Of a stretch of DNA of 51,165 nt, positions 41,220-50,450 are shown one piece after another. Made by a program: the position numbers and the translations under genes. Position 1 is the stretch's first letter; each line of letters starts with the position of its first letter. Source of the stretch: Alicyclobacillus contaminans DSM 17975 (GTDB taxonomy: Bacteria > Bacillota > Bacilli > Alicyclobacillales > Alicyclobacillaceae); NCBI RefSeq assembly GCF_000429525.1, contig NZ_AUCA01000025.1, forward strand, positions 1-51,165, in the 5' to 3' direction. The notes below the pieces were generated by a model. The model made no database searches and was not told the DNA's origin. It saw nothing but the letters and a program-made list of their open reading frames with translations.

Positions 41220-41375
41220 CCCGCGAAGGAGCCTTGCTCCCACCGGCCCCACGCCGCATCCTCGCCCCCTCCACCGCGTATTATTCTGAATATTTCCACA
41301 AGCAGGGACAGGCATTTTCTCGCAGAATGATTTCCTCGCAATAACAATTCATCTGTGAGGAAAGGATGATGTGCC

Positions 41376-42158
41376 ATGTCCCGTTTGCCGTGGAGGACTC
41401 TTTGCGCCATCACTTGTCTTGGAGCCGTTTGCACCACCGCCGCGCCATCCGCCGTGGCCGCAGAACCACCGGTCATCTCCCATGCACCGAGAGTTGCCCT
41501 TCCGTCGCCGAAAACCGCCACCAACGCCTCGTGGTCATCCAGCAACTGGTCTGGCTATGCCATCACCGGCAGCGGTTTTAACAGTATCACGGGCGACTGG
41601 ACGGTGCCCACCGTGCAGCCTTCTACAAAGGCTACCTACTCATCCAGTTGGATTGGTATTGACGGGTTCAACAACAGTAGCCTGATTCAGACAGGGACGG
41701 AACAGGATTACTACAACGGTTCCGCACATTATCAGGCTTGGTGGGAGATTCTCCCCGCTGCGGAGACCGTGATTCCCAGCCTGACCATCCACCCCGGGGA
41801 TCACATGCACGCTTCCATCCAAAATCTCGGCGGTGGAACGTGGTCCATCACTTTGCAGGACGTGACCACAAGTCAATCGTTCACCACCAAGCAAGCTTAT
41901 TCCGGTCCGCAGACATCAGCGGAGTGGATCCAGGAAGCCCCCACGGTCAACGGCAGGGTGGCGACTCTCGCCAATTATGGGGAAGCCACGTTTGATCCAG
42001 ACACCGTCAATGGCGGCAATCCGCACCTGACCAGTACCGAAGGCGGTGTGATGATTCAAAACGGAGTCCAAGTGTCCACGCCTTCGTCACCCGATTCGGA
42101 CACGGATGGGTTCGACGTCGCATACGGTTCCGCCACGCCAGCCCCACCCGCATCATGA
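41376..42158 (+). CDS. Secreted glutamic (G1, eqolisin) peptidase
   Basis: Protein of 260 residues with a signal peptide (LCAITCLGAVCTTAAPSAVA) and a beta-rich G1 fold: SNWSGYAITG, DWTVPTV, SSWIGIDGF, the catalytic Gln near residue 105 in LIQTGTEQD, and the catalytic Glu near 183-187 in SAEWIQEAP. G1 peptidases cut proteins at strongly acid pH and are mostly known from fungi, with bacterial members in acidophiles. The start follows GAGGAAAGG. No separate propeptide is obvious beyond the short segment up to about residue 50. It supports an acidic habitat. Confidence 0.85.
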   Translation: MSRLPWRTLCAITCLGAVCTTAAPSAVAAEPPVISHAPRVALPSPKTATNASWSSSNWSGYAITGSGFNSITGDWTVPTVQPSTKATYSSSWIGIDGFNNSSLIQTGTEQDYYNGSAHYQAWWEILPAAETVIPSLTIHPGDHMHASIQNLGGGTWSITLQDVTTSQSFTTKQAYSGPQTSAEWIQEAPTVNGRVATLANYGEATFDPDTVNGGNPHLTSTEGGVMIQNGVQVSTPSSPDSDTDGFDVAYGSATPAPPAS

Positions 42159-42171
42159 GCATCGCCGCAAC

Positions 42172-42208
42172 GCACAGACGCGCCCACGGGCTTGGTGCGC
42201 CTCTGTGC
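42172..42208 (+). terminator. Hairpin after the G1 peptidase gene
   Basis: GCACAGA-CGCGCC and TGCGC-CTCTGTGC form a long stem just past the stop. No T-run follows, so termination strength is uncertain. Confidence 0.4.
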
Positions 42209-42266
42209 ACGAAATACTGATGTTAGGTGCTTACGGTTCCGCTTGGAGAATATCAAATTCCCCTGG

Positions 42267-42881
42267 TCAGTCGCCAGTATTACCTGAACAATGGCCCGTG
42301 ATGGTCGTCCCACGCAGCGTCGCGTTCCAATGTTCCACCGTCATACTGTAGATGTTGTGATCTTCCCACTTGCCGTTGATTTTGAGATAGTATTCGGCCA
42401 ATCCTTCATACCGGAAGCCGACCTTCTCGACGACTCGAACGGACGCGGCGTTTCTAGGCATGACCGCTGCCTGCACGCGGTGCAGTCCGAGTTGCGTGAA
42501 AGCACCGGCAACAACCAATCCCACAGCCTCGGTCATATATCCCCGGCCGTTCATGGCTTGGTCCAGGAAATATCCGATGGTGCAACTCTCCCAAGCCCCT
42601 CGAACCACATTGCTGAGATTCACTCGCCCTATCAGATGTCCGCCGTTATTCAGAAAGATTCCAAACCCATAGGCGGTTCCCGCCTGCCAGTTCGCCAGGG
42701 CCTTGGTGATTGCCTCTTGTTGCGCCGCACGTGTGAATTGCTCATCCGACTGCGTGGGCTCCCAGGGCTGTAGAAAGGTACGGTTACGCAGACGGAGTTG
42801 GTAAAGATCTTCTGCATCGTCCGGTTGAAACGGCCGCACGTACACATTCGCCCCGTACAGTATCAAGGTCGCCACCTCCAT
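42267..42881 (-). CDS. GNAT N-acetyltransferase (RimJ/RimL-like)
   Basis: Acetyltransferase of 204 residues. The acetyl-CoA binding region is IGYFLDQAMNGRGYMTEAV and the C-terminal part RVVEKVGFRYEGLAEYYLKINGKW is typical of RimJ/RimL proteins that acetylate N-termini or small substrates. The ATG at 42881 follows AGAAGGAGT; a longer frame upstream is not favoured. It is transcribed alone. Confidence 0.87.
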   Translation of the reverse strand: MEVATLILYGANVYVRPFQPDDAEDLYQLRLRNRTFLQPWEPTQSDEQFTRAAQQEAITKALANWQAGTAYGFGIFLNNGGHLIGRVNLSNVVRGAWESCTIGYFLDQAMNGRGYMTEAVGLVVAGAFTQLGLHRVQAAVMPRNAASVRVVEKVGFRYEGLAEYYLKINGKWEDHNIYSMTVEHWNATLRGTTITGHCSGNTGD

Positions 42882-43023
42882 GCACTCAGTACTCCTTCTA
42901 CGATGGGCATCGTACGCGGACAATGCGTGGATGAAAATCCCATCCCGTGTTCGCTCCTGATGTCAACGCCCAATCGCCAGGGACCACGGCCTCACCATAG
43001 CCTCCTTACACACATTCGAGCAG

Positions 43024-43584
43024 TCAGTGGTATATCATGCTGGTGGCATGCCATGCCAAGGGATAAACGATTCCCCCCAAGCTGATCAACCCAAAAAACC
43101 CGGCATACACAGCCCCTTTCCGCTTTCGCCTGACCTCTGGTTCCAGGACATACCGATTTAACCAAATACAGTACATGGGAAACAGAATAGTTGCCGTGGC
43201 GAAGGTGCTGAAAATAAATGAACTCGGCATGTTCACGAGTTGCATCGCCGTTGGATCCGGAGGCGCCGGTCGGTAGCACACCGTGAACACGATGAGCGGG
43301 ATCCACCCAAAGAAAATCCGGGTATAGAGCCATTCCCGTTCGCCGAGTTGTCTCAATGCGTACCAGAACAGAAACCAGCCAATGGCGTAGAGAACATATG
43401 ACAGGATGGCGGAGAGGATGGGTGCGAGAACCACGCCTTCGTTGCCGTCGCCCGTGATCATCCAAATGATGAGTCCGAGGTTAAATCCTCCCACATAGAA
43501 TACACATACGCCCAAAACACCGGTCAATAGGATTTGGAATACACTACTGAACACGTTCAATGCCCACACCCTGAGCACATGCAA
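43024..43584 (-). CDS. Membrane protein of unknown function
   Basis: Protein of 186 residues with four or five hydrophobic segments (LNVFSSVFQILLTGVLGVCVFY, LAPILSAILSYVLYAIGWFLFW, IFFGWIPLIVFTVCY and two near the C-terminus). The first residues (MHVLRVWALNVF) lack a cleavable signal. Basic residues between helices 4 and 5 (EPEVRRKRKGA) place that loop inside. No family recognised. Confidence 0.65.
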   Translation of the reverse strand: MHVLRVWALNVFSSVFQILLTGVLGVCVFYVGGFNLGLIIWMITGDGNEGVVLAPILSAILSYVLYAIGWFLFWYALRQLGEREWLYTRIFFGWIPLIVFTVCYRPAPPDPTAMQLVNMPSSFIFSTFATATILFPMYCIWLNRYVLEPEVRRKRKGAVYAGFFGLISLGGIVYPLAWHATSMIYH

Positions 43585-43722
43585 GGTTCATCGCCTCTCT
43601 GTCATGGAGTTCCACATGCAAAACATCGGCTTCGCCCGCCGAGCCCAGCCTGATGGACGACGTTCTGGTTGGGCATCATGCGCATTTCCTCCCCCCCCTT
43701 CGTCGTACCTCCCGGCGCAAGG

Positions 43723-44052
43723 CTAACGTTCGAAGGCGTACGCCCGTTCCACCTTACTGACTCGGGTGGTGAAACGTTCGTACCAAGTTTCGCGCTCCAG
43801 TTTTTGTGCAATCCGGTGGCGGGCATCCTCCCGCCACTGTCGAATGGCTTCTTCCGACGCCCAATACGAGACCGTAATCCCAAACCCATTGGATTCCCTT
43901 GCACCCTCCACACCCAAGAATCCGGGTTGCGCCTTGGCCAATTCAACCATTTCCTCCGCCATCACACCGTACCCGTTGTCGCCGCGTGTGCGAAGAGACG
44001 TGAAAATCACCGCGTAGTACGGTGGCTCAGGCGTTTTTGCCAGCTCCGTCAT
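43723..44052 (-). CDS. Antibiotic biosynthesis monooxygenase-like protein
   Basis: Protein of 109 residues with the ABM-domain pattern: YYAVIFTSLRT, MVELAKAQPGFLGVEGARES, ITVSYWASEEAIRQWRED. ABM domains form dimeric ferredoxin-like folds and may degrade heme or oxidise polyketides; YqjZ-like Bacillus proteins are close in size. The ATG at 44052 follows AAAAGGGAGGG. No partner gene is adjacent. Confidence 0.8.
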   Translation of the reverse strand: MTELAKTPEPPYYAVIFTSLRTRGDNGYGVMAEEMVELAKAQPGFLGVEGARESNGFGITVSYWASEEAIRQWREDARHRIAQKLERETWYERFTTRVSKVERAYAFER

Positions 44053-44160
44053 GCTTGAATGCCCTCCCTTTTGAATTACAAAATCATTCATTGCAGTTGC
44101 ATTCGTATCCGCTCCGGCGGTGACACCACTTCAACGAGTGCGATGACGCGCAATGTGCGC

Positions 44161-44529
44161 TCAGTGGAAGAAAAGGTTATCGGCATGGATGGCCCCTGAT
44201 TCATCGGTAATGGCCCATGCCTCCGAGCCATCCGCCAGGATTGAGAAAGACAAGTTATCGGACTCAGCTTTGCCGTCGCTGAAATGTCCGCTTAACCATA
44301 CGAAATACATCGGCTTGTGGTCGACTTCGGTCTCATCCTGCATGATCTTCAACACCTTTGGATCCACATCGCCAAAATGTTTCGAAACCTCAATGATGGC
44401 TCATTGCACATTGGGCGAAAGTGCGGTCCATTGTACAGCATGCGGCGTTGTGCTTTGAGTTTGTGAATGCCCGCAGCCCCCCAGTAACAATGGTACGACA
44501 CATAGGATGATGGAGACGACTGATTTCAC
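44161..44529 (-). pseudogene. Lipoprotein gene with one in-frame TGA
   Basis: A GTG at 44529 with a GGAG site begins a lipoprotein signal (SVVSIILCVVPLLLGGCGHSQ, Cys about residue 19). The same frame reads on to SPNVQ, then TGA at 44401-44403, then AIIEVSKHFGDVDPKVLKI and continues openly to 44161 with a beta-rich domain (YFVWLSGHF, AWAITDESGAIHADNLFF). A CGA-to-TGA change would explain the stop. The full product would be about 122 residues. It is the edge of the decaying region. Confidence 0.65.
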
Positions 44530-44631
44530 GTTTCACACTCCGCCGTTCTCAGAATCGGTGGATTTTCCCCGATATCACTCATCATACTATAGCAAACATG
44601 AGCACATCCGGTCGGGGTGTCGATTACCTCA

Positions 44632-44904
44632 TCATCGTGAAGAAAAATGACCCAAAGGGAGTTGGAATACCACGCTCCCAGCGACAAACCCCGCCAACGA
44701 TACGGACACTACATCAAGAGGCATATGGATCTGTTCAGCCATCCAGGGAATCATCAACCCTTGGCTAAACGTTACCGCCATGGCAGCACAGATGAGGGCG
44801 ATGAAGGTTTGACCGTGTGCTTCGGAATCGCGCCGAGGCCAAAACGCGTCTTCATTGGACTGCCTGCTCGGTACCCCCAACCATCTGTCCCCCAGTTCGG
44901 CCAA
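44632..44904 (-). pseudogene. MFS transporter N-terminal fragment
   Basis: Only the first two membrane helices of a major-facilitator permease are present: FIALICAAMAVTFSQGLMIPWM and VVSVSLAGFVAGSVVFQLPLGHF. The frame ends at 44632 and the remaining ten helices are absent. A TTG start at 44904 lacks a good ribosome binding site. Confidence 0.6.
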
Positions 44905-45071
44905 AAATAAGAGGTCTCACATCCGGTAAGGGACGGAGACCGTGGTGCGACCGTTCAAAATTGACATTCATTACAGATTCTCATCCAAACAGCCGTAAAC
45001 AAACGACAGCACTCGCCTCCCGGGAAGCGGGAGCTCAATTTCATCACATCGCAATGATCGATTGCCTCTGG

Positions 45072-45863
45072 TCAATCCCAGAACCCACCATCTGAATGAA
45101 TAATCTGTCCCGTAATCCACTGCGCATCGTCGCTCGCCAAAAAAGCGACCAGTCGTGCGGCATCCTCTGGTTGTCCAATCCTACCCATGGGGAACTTCGG
45201 TCGTAGAAATTCTTTGACTTGAAGTGTCATCCACCCTGAATCTGTTGGACCGGGGTCGATGGCATTGACGGTGACCCCGAGCGAAGCAACCTCTCGGGCC
45301 AGACCACTTTGTGAACGTGGAAATGGCCCCCTTCGTGGTCACATATGCAATATTTCCGGGTTCTGGCGTCTTGTCCTGACCGGAAATAAAATTGATGATT
45401 CGTTGGGCACTGATTGTACCATATCGTTGGACAAAGCCAGCGGACAACAGACATGTTCCGGCCACATTCACGGCATAGTGTCGATGGAGAATTTCTCCTT
45501 CAGTGTCGCGTAGCTGACTTCTTCACAATGTGCAGCGTTGTTCACCAAGATACTGGTAGCACCGAGTATCCTTTCTACCTGGTCGAGCAGGAACTCCGGC
45601 GCATCGGAACTCGCCAGATCTAGACTCAAATGCCCAACCCGAACACCCAAGGCGCGTAACTCATGTTCCAATATGGCTGGCCACGCCTCATTCGAACCTC
45701 CGAGAGTTGTAGCGTCAAATGGAGCCCAGTGCGTAAAGAAAATGTCCGCGCCCTCACATGCCAGTGACCGACAAATCGCGGTGCCAATCCCTCGCTCCCT
45801 GCTGGCTCCCGTCACAATAGCAATGCGGCCGCTAAGCGCTTTGTCATATTCCATCCTCCTCAA
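45072..45863 (-). pseudogene. SDR dehydrogenase gene with two frameshifts
   Basis: Three consecutive frames together give a complete SDR: IAIVTGASRERGIGTAICRS and VNNAA in the first (to about 45480), the middle ([33 protein letters not shown]) in a second, and [10 protein letters not shown]...[17 protein letters not shown] in a third. One base is lost near 45476-45484 and one is gained near 45303-45308. NAD-binding and catalytic Tyr-Lys motifs were therefore once present. The full ancestor resembled YvrD-type reductases. Confidence 0.8.
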
Positions 45864-45947
45864 TATCGGTTTGGGTTTATGTCCGTCCTATCTCCAGCCA
45901 CATGGGCCTCACCTCCCTTTCTCCAAAAGCGGTTCCTCGTAGATAGC

Positions 45948-45978
45948 AAAAAACCGTGAGGCAAACGCGCCCACGGTT
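45948..45978 (-). terminator. Terminator after the VOC gene
   Basis: AACCGTG and CACGGTT form a 7 bp stem with a 13-base loop followed by TTTTTTGC on the minus strand. It lies just past the stop of the VOC gene at 45985. Confidence 0.8.
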
Positions 45979-45984
45979 CCGCTG

Positions 45985-46364
45985 TCAGTCCCGTGAAGTA
46001 ATCCGCAGGTAATACCCATCCGGATCCTGTAACCGAAAATCTTTCAAGCCCCATGGCCGCATCAGTAACGGTTCACTGACTGGATAACCCGAGGCCTGAA
46101 CACGTTCATATAGCTCATCAACATCATCGACTTCCAGGACAATCTCGACGCCAATCCCCTTTCTCTCATCGGGATGATGCAATTGAAGCGGATGATCCGC
46201 CGATAGCTTCGACAAAACCCCCAATCCGATTTGCACTTCGCCATTGCTGACCACGGTGTATTCTGCTGTTCGATGGCGTCCCGGAGAAAATCCGAGAATG
46301 GTCTCATAAAATCAACCGACACTCGCACATCCTGTACGAACATTTCAAATCTGGCAGTCATCAT
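45985..46364 (-). pseudogene. Glyoxalase/VOC-family gene with one frameshift
   Basis: The ATG at 46364 (AAGGGTG site) begins MTARFEMFVQDVRVSVDF. Restoring one T in the T4 run at 46308-46311 joins this to YETILGFSPGRHRTAEYTVV and then to VSNGEVQIGLGVLSKL...GYPVSEPLLMRPWGLKDF and RLQDPDGYYLRITS, a complete vicinal-oxygen-chelate domain. Metal-ligand Glu and Gln positions can be seen in the C-terminal half. A single base loss therefore inactivated it, or is a sequence error. Confidence 0.8.
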
Positions 46365-46390
46365 GAGCATCACCCTTGGATTTCAGGTGC

Positions 46391-46789
46391 CTAACGTGTT
46401 CGGCGAATGATCCATGCATTCTCGGCCTTATCAAATCCAACCTTCGGATAGTAGGACATAGCGGTTGGAGCAGACAAAAGGATTAACGAGACCTGTTCCG
46501 ACAGCTGCTGTCGTGTGCGTTCTATGAGCTCCCGCCCGATGCCACGACCTTGATATTCTTTATCCACGGCTAAATCGGAGAGATAGCAGCAATAACAGAA
46601 GTCTGTGAGGGAACGGGCGATTCCAATCAACTTCTCCCCATCCCACGCTGTCACCATGAGATTCGCGTAATCCAGCATCTGTTGAATCCTCTGGATGTCC
46701 CCCGTTGGTCTATGAATTCCAGAACGCATGAACACATCCGCCGCTTCTTGTGCGGTGACTGGCACGTTCACGCGATATTCAATCGGCAT
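46391..46789 (-). CDS. GNAT N-acetyltransferase
   Basis: Acetyltransferase of 132 residues with the CoA-binding loop YQGRGIGRELIERT preceded by YLSDLAVDKE. The C-terminal part (MSYYPKVGFDKAENAW) is typical of small GNATs. The start follows GGGGAGTGC. It lies beside the broken VOC gene, transcribed in the same direction. Confidence 0.88.
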   Translation of the reverse strand: MPIEYRVNVPVTAQEAADVFMRSGIHRPTGDIQRIQQMLDYANLMVTAWDGEKLIGIARSLTDFCYCCYLSDLAVDKEYQGRGIGRELIERTRQQLSEQVSLILLSAPTAMSYYPKVGFDKAENAWIIRRTR

Positions 46790-46916
46790 GATGCACTCCC
46801 CATTTCTTCAGCGCACCGGATTCCAGAGGATTTCCAGCTTACGTCAAGCTTTCGTATAGCATGTTGAAGAAAGCGCTTCTTCGCATTCGCAAATCGCTCC
46901 GGCGCATCGGCAATGG

Positions 46917-47966
46917 TTATGGTTGCCCCTCCCATCGCGCAACTTCTTCCCGAACCCGCGGTGCAACCTCTGTCCCGAGCAACTCTATGGCCCGCATCAC
47001 ATCATCGTGTGGCATGGTGCCCACCGGAACATGGAGGAAAAACCGGGTGATCCCGACGGTTTTCCGCAGATCGATAATTTTCTGCGCGACCCAGTCCGGA
47101 TCGCCGACGTACAGAGCCCCGTCGAAACGGCGCGCGGCATCGTATCGCGTGCGGGTATACGGTCCCCACCCCCGTTCCTTCCCGAGCACTGTCATCGCCT
47201 GCTGAGTGGAAGGGAAAAATTTCTCCGCCGCGAGGTTCGTCTCCTCGGCTACGAATCCATGCGAATGCGACGCCACCGGCAATTGAGAGACATCGTGTCC
47301 TGCATGAGCGGCAGCTTTCTTGTACAATTCAACGAGCGGCGCGAACTGACGCGGACTCCCACCGATAATCGCCAACACCAAGGGCAAGCCAAGCAGTCCC
47401 GCTCGAATGACGGACTCCGGTGTGCCCCCGCTCGCAATCCACACAGGCAGCGGATCTTGGACCGGCCGCGGATACACGCCAAGATTGTGAATCGGCGGCC
47501 GGAACTTCCCGTGCCACGTGATTTTCTCGGACGCTCGGAGTTTCAGCAGCAGGTCCAACTTCTCTTCAAACAACGCGTCGTAGTCGTTCAAATCATAGCC
47601 AAACAACGGGAACGATTCGATGAACGATCCGCGGCCAGCCATGATTTCCGCGCGCCCATTCGAGATCCCGTCCAGCATGGCAAACTCCTCGAACACGCGC
47701 ACCGGATCGGCCGACGACAGCACAGTGACCGCACTCGTCAACCGGATCCGCTTCGTCCGCGATGCCGCCGCAGCCAACACCACCACCGGCGACGGCGATG
47801 CATAATCTTTACGGTGGTGCTCGCCCACGCCAAAGACGTCCAGCCCCACCTGGTCGGCCAGTTCAATTTCCTCGACCACTTCTCGCAAGCGCTGCGCGTG
47901 GCTGATCACGACCCCTGTCTCAGCGTCCGGGGTGGTTTCCACAAACGTGCTGATCCCGATTTCCAA
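46917..47966 (-). CDS. LLM-class flavin-dependent oxidoreductase
   Basis: Luciferase-like monooxygenase of 349 residues. The TIM-barrel pattern includes LADQVGLDVFGVGEHHRKDYASPSP, IRLTSAVTVLSSADPVRVFEEFAMLDGIS, GRAEIMAGRGS and LPVWIASGGTPESVIRAG. It uses FMNH2 or F420H2 with oxygen or an organic acceptor. The TTG start follows GTGGAGGG and is three bases from the stop of the preceding reductase gene, so the two are coupled. Confidence 0.9.
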   Translation of the reverse strand: MEIGISTFVETTPDAETGVVISHAQRLREVVEEIELADQVGLDVFGVGEHHRKDYASPSPVVVLAAAASRTKRIRLTSAVTVLSSADPVRVFEEFAMLDGISNGRAEIMAGRGSFIESFPLFGYDLNDYDALFEEKLDLLLKLRASEKITWHGKFRPPIHNLGVYPRPVQDPLPVWIASGGTPESVIRAGLLGLPLVLAIIGGSPRQFAPLVELYKKAAAHAGHDVSQLPVASHSHGFVAEETNLAAEKFFPSTQQAMTVLGKERGWGPYTRTRYDAARRFDGALYVGDPDWVAQKIIDLRKTVGITRFFLHVPVGTMPHDDVMRAIELLGTEVAPRVREEVARWEGQP

Positions 47967-47969
47967 CGC

Positions 47970-48629
47970 TCAGGCCCTCCACTCCGCTGTGCGAACCGGG
48001 CTTGCCGCCTGCAGCGCTTTGCGCAGGCCTTCAGCATCGAGATCCGCGCCGTAGCACGGTGTTCCTGGCTGCTGCCGCCAAGATTCGTCCAACCCCCCGG
48101 CATCCACCGGATCAAAGCCGAGTTCATCTACCAACTGCATCACCTTTTGCTTCGCCACCGGGTCATCTCCGGCAACTGGAAGCGCAATTCGCCCGGGCGC
48201 GCCAGCCGGAAGCCCTTTTTCCAGCAGGTGTTGTGCACGGATGTTGTTAAAAACCTTGATGACGGGGCGCCCCAGGTGTTTTTCCACCCAGCGGCTTTCT
48301 GGCATTCCTTCTTCAATCTCCGCGATCTTGCCATCCCGCTGTTTCGGATAGTAGTTCCCGGTGTCTATCACCACCGTTGTCTCCGGCACATCGGCAAACA
48401 AATCCGCGGGCAGATGCGGAATGTTCTTCTGCGGAATGGTCACAATCACGATGTCCGCACCGTGAACAATCTCTTTTGCGGTTCCCGGCTTCGCTCCCGT
48501 TTCCGCGGCCAAATCCTGCAGCGAAGCAGGTCCCCGCGAGTTCGCAATGGACACGTTGTGACCGAGTGTCGTCAAACGGCGGGTCAATGTACCGCCAATG
48601 TTCCCGGTACCAATGATGGCAATGTTCAT
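47970..48629 (-). CDS. NADPH:F420-reductase-like NADP-binding oxidoreductase
   Basis: Rossmann-fold protein of 219 residues: GTGNIGGTLTRRLTTLGHNV at the N-terminus, VVIDTGNYYPKQRDG and KVFNNIRAQHLLEKG. It belongs to the F420-dependent NADP reductase / ketoacid reductoisomerase-like family, many members of which are not proven to use F420. The ATG follows GAAGAGAGGG. It is immediately upstream of the LLM gene. Confidence 0.82.
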   Translation of the reverse strand: MNIAIIGTGNIGGTLTRRLTTLGHNVSIANSRGPASLQDLAAETGAKPGTAKEIVHGADIVIVTIPQKNIPHLPADLFADVPETTVVIDTGNYYPKQRDGKIAEIEEGMPESRWVEKHLGRPVIKVFNNIRAQHLLEKGLPAGAPGRIALPVAGDDPVAKQKVMQLVDELGFDPVDAGGLDESWRQQPGTPCYGADLDAEGLRKALQAASPVRTAEWRA

Positions 48630-48703
48630 GGTTTTTCCCTCTCTTCGCAGCAGGCTTCATTGCCTTGCCCAATGATGTTTCGGATTGAACAATTCTTGCA
48701 TGA

Positions 48704-49420
48704 TTAAGACAGCATGGCGCCGCCCTCGATTTGAATGACGGTACCCGTCGTAAATGTATTTTTCGCCAGGTACACATAGGCCTCAGCGATTTCTTCCGGC
48801 CGGGCAACATGCTTCAGCAAGAGCGACTGCGCGACCGATTGAAACATCGCTTCACGGCTTTCGGCGTCCATCCCGCTGTAAATCGGAGTATCCACCAGTC
48901 CGGGCGACACCACGTTGACTCGAATCGGCGCCACATCCACCGCCAAACCGCGGGCGAGCCCTTCAATGGCCGAGTTGATAGCGGCCAATGTCGCGGCCCC
49001 TCGCGCCGGGCGAACGCCGTACACACCGGAAGTCAGCGTGATGGAGCCGGAATCCTTGATAAAAGGCAACGCACCGTTGACGGTCACGTATTGTCCCCAA
49101 AACTTGCTGTCAAACGCCGCCCTCGCATCACGGATTGGCAACGCATCGAAGGGTCCCATGGCCGCGTCGCCAGCCGTAATGACGAGGTGATGGAACGGGC
49201 CAATGTTTTCGAAAAACTGCTTGGTCTGGATTTCATCCCGGAAATCGAGGACATGCCCGTGGGCTGCCTGTCCAAGCTCCTTCTTTGCCGCATCCACTTT
49301 CTCTTGTGACCGGCTGGCAACGATGACCTCGGCACCCTCCGCCAGAAACGATTTTGCCACCGCCAGGCCAATTCCTGAAGTGCCGCCCACGATGACGACA
49401 CGATGGCTTTGCAACGACAC
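48704..49420 (-). CDS. Atypical SDR-family protein lacking the Tyr-Lys pair
   Basis: SDR of 238 residues. The cofactor loop is VGGTSGIGLAVAKSF and the C-terminal region RVNVVSPGLVDTPIY is normal. Counting from the catalytic Ser in LTSGVYG, the expected Tyr is Thr and the expected Lys is Ile (TLAAIN). Related SDR-like proteins with Ala/Asn there exist, so it may bind NAD(P) without ordinary reductase chemistry. The GTG start at 49420 follows GAGGAGG. It lies 75 bases ahead of the reductase gene in the same direction. Confidence 0.83.
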   Translation of the reverse strand: MSLQSHRVVIVGGTSGIGLAVAKSFLAEGAEVIVASRSQEKVDAAKKELGQAAHGHVLDFRDEIQTKQFFENIGPFHHLVITAGDAAMGPFDALPIRDARAAFDSKFWGQYVTVNGALPFIKDSGSITLTSGVYGVRPARGAATLAAINSAIEGLARGLAVDVAPIRVNVVSPGLVDTPIYSGMDAESREAMFQSVAQSLLLKHVARPEEIAEAYVYLAKNTFTTGTVIQIEGGAMLS

Positions 49421-49617
49421 GGTTCATACCTCCTCACCGATTGCGCGTGTCCAGATTACCGCGCACGATCAGCACGTGTGTACGAGGATTTCCAACTTCC
49501 ATCTTACTCTTATATCTTCTCTTTTTACAGTATCTATTTTTCCGTAATGAAAATGATCCACAACCAAGCACTTCAAAAACTACCATTCCATCACGACACG
49601 TGTCGGCCGTTTGACGC

Positions 49618-50292
49618 TGCGGAATCAATGAGGACGGGTATCGTGAGATTCTGGGTCTCATGGTTGGAGACAGCGAGTCAGAAGCGAGTTGGAGAGAATT
49701 TTTCGCTTGGCTCAAATCACGGGACCTGCGTGGCGTGGACATCGTCGTGTCGGACAGCCATACTGGCCTCGTGCGGGCCCTGCAAACCCAGTTCCAGGGT
49801 TGCACCTGGCAGCGGTGTCAGACGCACTTCATGCGTAACGTGTTAGACGCCTGCCCGAAATCGATGCAGGAAGAAATCTGCAAACGTGTGAGGGCCATCT
49901 TGAATGCACCGGATATGAACACAGCCCGGCTGCTCAGGGATCAGTTCGTTGAGGAATATGCACAGCGGGCTCCAAAGGTCACTCAGGTGTTCGAGGATGG
50001 ATTCGACGATGCCACGGCTGTACTGGCTCTGCCAGAACGCTATCGACGCCGCTTACGGACAACCAACAGTGTAGAGCGGCTGAATGAGGAGATTCGCCGC
50101 AGAGAACGGGTGATTCGCATCTTTCCCAATCGAGAATCCGTGATACGCCTCGTAGGTGCACTGTTGATGGAAATCGACGAAGCATGGATGACAGGACATC
50201 GATACCTAAACATGGAGGCGTTCTTGCAGTGGCGGCAGGAGCAAGAGAATACCCCATATCACGAAGACAAGGTGGCTCGTCTGAGTAGATAG
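49618..50292 (+). mobile_element. IS256-family transposase remnant
   Basis: The frame gives GINEDGYREILGLMVGD, then DIVVSDSHTGLVRALQTQF (second catalytic Asp), CTWQRCQTHFMRNVLD and TTNSVERLNEEIRRRERVIRIFPN with the third acidic residue. This is the C-terminal 60% of an IS256 (mutator-type) transposase. The N-terminal DNA-binding half and first Asp region are gone; the frame is closed upstream at about 49608. No clean terminal repeat was found, so only the transposase remnant is marked. Confidence 0.85.
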
Positions 50293-50450
50293 GTAAATGT
50301 GAACCTTTTATGAATCATGCCGAAGAGGGGATTTTACACAAAATCTCGGACTTGATCCTCAATGTCGCGAAACGTCAAACGCTCTCGACGAGCCATCGTT
50401 ATCGTCTTCCCGTAGCCTTGATTCACACGGCGCCCTTTCTTTATACGTCC

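Noticed and set aside
44161-46364. Sequencing error as the explanation for all broken genes
   Set aside because: Some breaks are indels in homopolymers, but the nonsense codon in the lipoprotein and the large losses in other remnants are not of that kind. Errors remain possible for single indels.
46923-48707. A 594-codon open frame on the plus strand
   Set aside because: It lies antisense to the LLM and reductase genes, is low in hydrophobic order, and has no ribosome binding site. High GC makes such shadows common.
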